Assembly (NCBI RefSeq): GCF_001013905.1 | Contig: NZ_LN831790.1 | Coordinates: 5,532,001 to 5,596,000, forward strand | Direction: 5' to 3' | From: Streptomyces leeuwenhoekii | GTDB lineage: Bacteria; Actinomycetota; Actinomycetes; Streptomycetales; Streptomycetaceae | DNA: 64,000 nucleotides | Shown: positions 61,578-64,000 of the stretch, in pieces | Numbering within the stretch: position 1 is the first letter of the stretch | Layout of the letters: each line of letters opens with the position of its first letter | The notes under the pieces: generated by a model | What the model saw: the letters and a program-made list of their open reading frames with translations, nothing else | Told to the model about the DNA's origin: nothing | The model's database searches: none | Position numbers and translations under genes: made by a program

Positions 61578-63032
61578 CTATGCCCGGAACGCCCCCGGAT
61601 GGGTCTGTTCGCGCACCGACACGTACTGCTGCCGCACCGCCTGACCCGCCGCCAGCTCCTCGCCCGGCTCCAGCACCTGCGCGGCCGCCCCCTGCCAGGC
61701 CGGCGGGGTCCGCGGGTCGAGGGTGCCCTGCGACACCCCGAGCGCCCAGGCCGCCTGCCGCGCGGCGCCGATCGCGGCGTAGTCCGCGGGCTGCGGCACC
61801 ACCACCTGCGTCCCGAACAGCGCGGGGGCCACCGCCTGCACGGCGGGCAGCTCCGCGGCCGGCCCCAGCAGGAAGATCCGCCGCACCTCCACGCCCCGGC
61901 CGCGCAGCACGTCCAGGGCGTCGGCGAGCCCGCACAGCATGCCCTCGAACGCGGCCCGCGCCAGATGCTCCGGCTTCATCGACTCCCGCCTCAGCCCCGC
62001 CAGCGTCCCCGCCGTGTGGGGGAGGGTCGGCGTCCGCTCGCCCTCCAGGTAGGGCAGCAGCACCAGCCCGTGCGCCCCCGGGGTGGACTTCATCGCGAGC
62101 TCGGACAGGCTCTCCAGATCCGGCAGCCCGAGCAGCTCGGCGGTCCCGCGCAGGGCCCGTACGGCGTTCAGGGTGGTGACGACCGGCAGGTGCAGGCCGG
62201 TCGCGTCCGCGAGGGCGGTGATCATGCCCGAGTGGTCGACGAGCGGCTCGGAGTGCACGGCCATCACGGAACCCGACGCCCCGAGGGACACCACGGCGTC
62301 CCCGAGCCCGACCCCGAGCCCGAAGGCGGCGGCCATCGTCTCCCCGGTCCCGGCGGAGATCAGCAGCCCTTCCGGAGTCGTACCGGCCGCGTCGGAGGGT
62401 CCGATCACCTCCGGCAGCGCCGCCTGGTGCCCGAGCGCCAGCTCCACCAGATCGGGCCGCCAGGCGCCGCTCGCCGCCGACCAGTAGCCGGTGCCGGAGG
62501 CCCCGCCGCGGTCCGTGGTCCTGCGCAGCGGCCGCCCGAGGAGCTGCCACACCAGCCAGTCGTGGGCCTGGAGCAGGACGGCGGCGCGCGCGGCGGCCTC
62601 CGGCTCGGTCCGCGCCAGCCAGCGCAGCTTGGTCACCGGATGCGCGGCCTGCGGTACACAGCCCACGGCCTGCGCCCACGCCTCGCGCCCGCCGAGCGCG
62701 TCGACCAGATCGGCCGCCGCCACCTGCGCGCGCTTGTCGCCGCCGATCATCGCCGGCCGCACGGTGTTGCCCTGCGCGTCCAGCGGCACGACGGCGTTCG
62801 CCTGCGCGGAGACCCCGATGGCCTGCACGCCCTCCAGCAGCCCGCCGGCCGCGGCCTCGCCGAGCGACAGCAGCCACGCCTGCGGATCGATGTCGGAGGG
62901 ACGGCCCCCGCCCTCGGGGCTCTCCACCGGATGGGGCGCGTATCCCTGCCGGAGCACGGCCCCCGTGTCGGTGTCGCAGACGACGATACGAGTGAAATCG
63001 GGCGAACTGTCCAACCCGGCGACTATCCCCAT
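61578..63032 (-). CDS. FGGY-family carbohydrate kinase
   Basis: A 484-residue kinase of the xylulokinase/gluconokinase group that phosphorylates a sugar or polyol with ATP. VAGLDSSPDFTRIVVCD is the phosphate-1 motif, QANAVVPLDAQGN contacts sugar, GASGTGYWSAASG lies near the active site, and LGASGSVMAV and LLPYLEGERTPTLP are the phosphate-2 and adenosine regions. The catalytic Asp is likely in VDHSGMIT or GGASGT-adjacent Asp. No clear ribosome-binding site; CAGAAT just upstream suggests leaderless mRNA. Substrate cannot be assigned. Confidence 0.87.
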   Translation of the reverse strand: MGIVAGLDSSPDFTRIVVCDTDTGAVLRQGYAPHPVESPEGGGRPSDIDPQAWLLSLGEAAAGGLLEGVQAIGVSAQANAVVPLDAQGNTVRPAMIGGDKRAQVAAADLVDALGGREAWAQAVGCVPQAAHPVTKLRWLARTEPEAAARAAVLLQAHDWLVWQLLGRPLRRTTDRGGASGTGYWSAASGAWRPDLVELALGHQAALPEVIGPSDAAGTTPEGLLISAGTGETMAAAFGLGVGLGDAVVSLGASGSVMAVHSEPLVDHSGMITALADATGLHLPVVTTLNAVRALRGTAELLGLPDLESLSELAMKSTPGAHGLVLLPYLEGERTPTLPHTAGTLAGLRRESMKPEHLARAAFEGMLCGLADALDVLRGRGVEVRRIFLLGPAAELPAVQAVAPALFGTQVVVPQPADYAAIGAARQAAWALGVSQGTLDPRTPPAWQGAAAQVLEPGEELAAGQAVRQQYVSVREQTHPGAFRA

Positions 63033-63104
63033 GGCGAAAATTCTGCCGCACCGCGGGGGGTGGCCGTGCCGGGTGGACGGACACCCCCCCCGCATTCCCG
63101 GGAT

Positions 63105-63130
63105 TCTCGTTCGGATCAGGCCGAACGAGA
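63105..63130. terminator. Hairpin with the post-stop 19-mer, copy B
   Basis: TCTCGTTCGG 63105-63114 pairs with CCGAACGAGA 63121-63130 around ATCAGG. It follows the minus-strand stop at 63135 directly, so it is a terminator of that gene. Positions 63105-63123 repeat the 19-mer seen at 57764-57782. Confidence 0.75.
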
Positions 63131-63134
63131 GGCC

Positions 63135-63437
63135 CTAGGTGTCGCTGGTGCCCCAGTCGTCCGCGCGGCCGTTGCCGCCGCGCTCCCGCAGGGACCGCAC
63201 CCGCTGGGTGACGGACTCGGGCATGCGGTCGCCGACCTTGTCGCTCACCACGTGGTACGCCTTGTCCGCGAACTGGCGGCCCTGCTGGGCGGCCGACTCG
63301 GCGGTGTTGCGCACGGCGGGGTTCTGGGAGACCCGCCGGGCGGACTTCTTCAACTGCTCGTAGCGCTCGCGTCCGGCCCTTGTGCCCAGCACGTAACCCA
63401 CAGCGAGTCCGACCACGAACGTGAGCCGGTAACGCAT
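63135..63437 (-). CDS. Small membrane protein, YtxH-like
   Basis: A 100-residue protein with one N-terminal helix LTFVVGLAVGYVLGTRAG and a Gly-zipper pattern, then a charged amphipathic stretch (YEQLKKSARRVSQNP; AAQQGRQFADKAY). This matches YtxH-like small membrane proteins. GGAAGG about 10 bases upstream fits ATG 63437 better than GTG 63446. Function unknown; common in Streptomyces near tRNA genes by my recollection. Confidence 0.8.
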   Translation of the reverse strand: MRYRLTFVVGLAVGYVLGTRAGRERYEQLKKSARRVSQNPAVRNTAESAAQQGRQFADKAYHVVSDKVGDRMPESVTQRVRSLRERGGNGRADDWGTSDT

Positions 63438-63533
63438 GACGGCCACCCTTCCTTGCCTGGTCCCTGCATCGGTCTTCGGTGCGGCGATCGGCGCCGGGGA
63501 GTACCGATTGGCGGAGCACCCCCCTGCTTGCGC

Positions 63534-63539
63534 TAATGT
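63534..63539 (+). promoter_or_regulatory. -10-like hexamer upstream of the tRNA genes
   Basis: TAATGT, 68 bases before the first tRNA in an A+T-rich spot. The -35 is unclear: TTGGCG at 63508 is 20 bases away. Confidence 0.35.
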
Positions 63540-63606
63540 ATGTGTCGCAGCGAGCGCCCGCCCCCTGGCGAATACCCAGGCCAGTGCGTTCGATGCAACG
63601 AGTCTT

Positions 63607-63679
63607 TCCTCCGTAGCTCAATTGGCAGAGCAGCCGGCTGTTAACCGGCAGGTTACTGGTTCGAGTCCAGTCGGGGGAG
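63607..63679 (+). tRNA. tRNA-Asn (GTT), copy 1
   Basis: Complete cloverleaf: acceptor TCCTCCG/CGGGGGA, D-stem GCTC/GAGC, anticodon stem GCCGG/CCGGC with loop CTGTTAA (anticodon GTT), T-stem ACTGG/CCAGT with TTCGAGT. Discriminator G. CCA is not encoded. Confidence 0.97.
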
Positions 63680-63684
63680 CTCGG

Positions 63685-63757
63685 TCCTCCGTAGCTCAAT
63701 TGGCAGAGCAGCCGGCTGTTAACCGGCAGGTTACTGGTTCGAGTCCAGTCGGGGGAG
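63685..63757 (+). tRNA. tRNA-Asn (GTT), copy 2
   Basis: Identical to the first copy over all 73 bases and separated by only five bases (CTCGG). Both are probably cut from one precursor. A U-run terminator follows. Confidence 0.97.
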
Positions 63758-63769
63758 CATGGTGAACGA

Positions 63770-63790
63770 GGACCCTCCGGGGTCCTTTTT
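63770..63790 (+). terminator. Terminator of the tRNA-Asn unit
   Basis: GGACCC 63770-63775 pairs with GGGTCC 63780-63785, loop TCCG, then five T. Confidence 0.9.
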
Positions 63791-63934
63791 CATGTCCGGT
63801 CCCGCGCCCGGCTGCGTGCCTGGTCGCTGTCCGGCCACTGTCCGGCCGCGTGTCCGGGAACCGGCACGGTACCCAGGACAGTCCTCAAGGTCATGAAGGC
63901 CCGGCGAAGCCGACCATCCGAAGCAGGAGATCGT

Positions 63935-64000
63935 ATGAGCGGCTATGCTGCGGCAGACGGCGCGCACACATGTACGCGACACGCCGCTATGGGGCGGTAG
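63935..64000 (+). CDS. Short open frame at the window edge
   Basis: A 21-codon frame from ATG 63935 to TAG at the last bases (MSGYAAADGAHTCTRHAAMGR). CAGGAGA at 63924-63930 resembles a ribosome-binding site. It is small, unmatched to any family I know, and lies downstream of the tRNA pair. It may be a real small protein, the leader of a gene beyond the window, or chance. Confidence 0.25.
   Translation: MSGYAAADGAHTCTRHAAMGR

Noticed and set aside
63731..63982. 83-codon minus-strand frame over the tRNA end
   Set aside because: It reads through the antisense of tRNA-Asn copy 2, a well-known annotation artefact, and has no family similarity.

Overview
The window is chromosomal DNA of a Streptomyces-type actinomycete. 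G+C is very high, third codon positions are almost all G or C, GTG and TTG starts are common, and the gene content is characteristic: an hrdA-like sigma factor, an XRE/DUF397 cassette, DUF5753, a zur-znu cluster, pyruvate phosphate dikinase and a class F sortase pair. From memory, the gene order matches the Streptomyces coelicolor segment that runs from leuA through zur/znuA/glyS, ppdK, nirB, the SoxR-controlled flavin reductase, nitrate reductase, dnaG and hrdA. This is core-chromosome synteny, not an island. I found no insertion sequence, prophage, CRISPR array or biosynthetic cluster.

Layout. 1-3 kb: start of a protealysin-type metalloprotease (truncated by the window edge), then leuA with a 15-codon leader peptide containing four consecutive Leu codons. 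2-6.3 kb: a zinc-ribbon/TerB-like protein, a secreted S33 peptidase, and an XRE regulator + DUF397 pair divergent from two tiny translationally coupled genes. 6.4-9.6 kb: recO, uppS and a membrane protein with a Cys/Gly-rich tail. 9.8-13.1 kb: the zinc regulon znuA-znuC-znuB-zur with a Zur-box-like dyad in front of znuA. 13.2-28 kb: glyS, an SMI1-like protein, two drug-type MFS exporters (one divergent from an XRE/MmyB regulator), a histone-like membrane protein plus a 1,444-residue P-type ATPase, dusB and a glycogen-debranching-like enzyme. 28-33 kb: a ROK regulator, then a dyad-dense non-coding region, then ppdK. 33-36 kb: a PhoX-like secreted protein and an SDR/TetR pair with two matching operators.

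36-51 kb holds most of an assimilatory nitrate pathway: nirD, nirB and an FAD reductase behind a GlnR-like box, the molybdopterin nitrate reductase at 47-49 kb, and a sirohydrochlorin chelatase at 50.4 kb that would supply the siroheme NirB needs. Between them lie a TauE/SafE permease, an oxidoreductase divergent from an HxlR regulator, a sortase with a likely surface partner, a flavin reductase under a SoxR-type operator, a thermolysin-like secreted protease and a frameshifted gamma-glutamylcyclotransferase pseudogene. 51-64 kb: dgt, a ferredoxin-reductase-like flavoprotein, dnaG, hrdA, an ABC exporter pair, an FGGY sugar kinase, a small membrane protein and two identical tandem tRNA-Asn genes.

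No complete new system stands out. The best leads are regulatory: the cluster of perfect dyads in front of ppdK, the leuA leader, the SoxR, TetR, GlnR and Zur operator candidates, a 19-mer placed just after stop codons, and several short tandem repeats in 3' regions. Functions rest on motifs and family knowledge read by eye; no database search was run.
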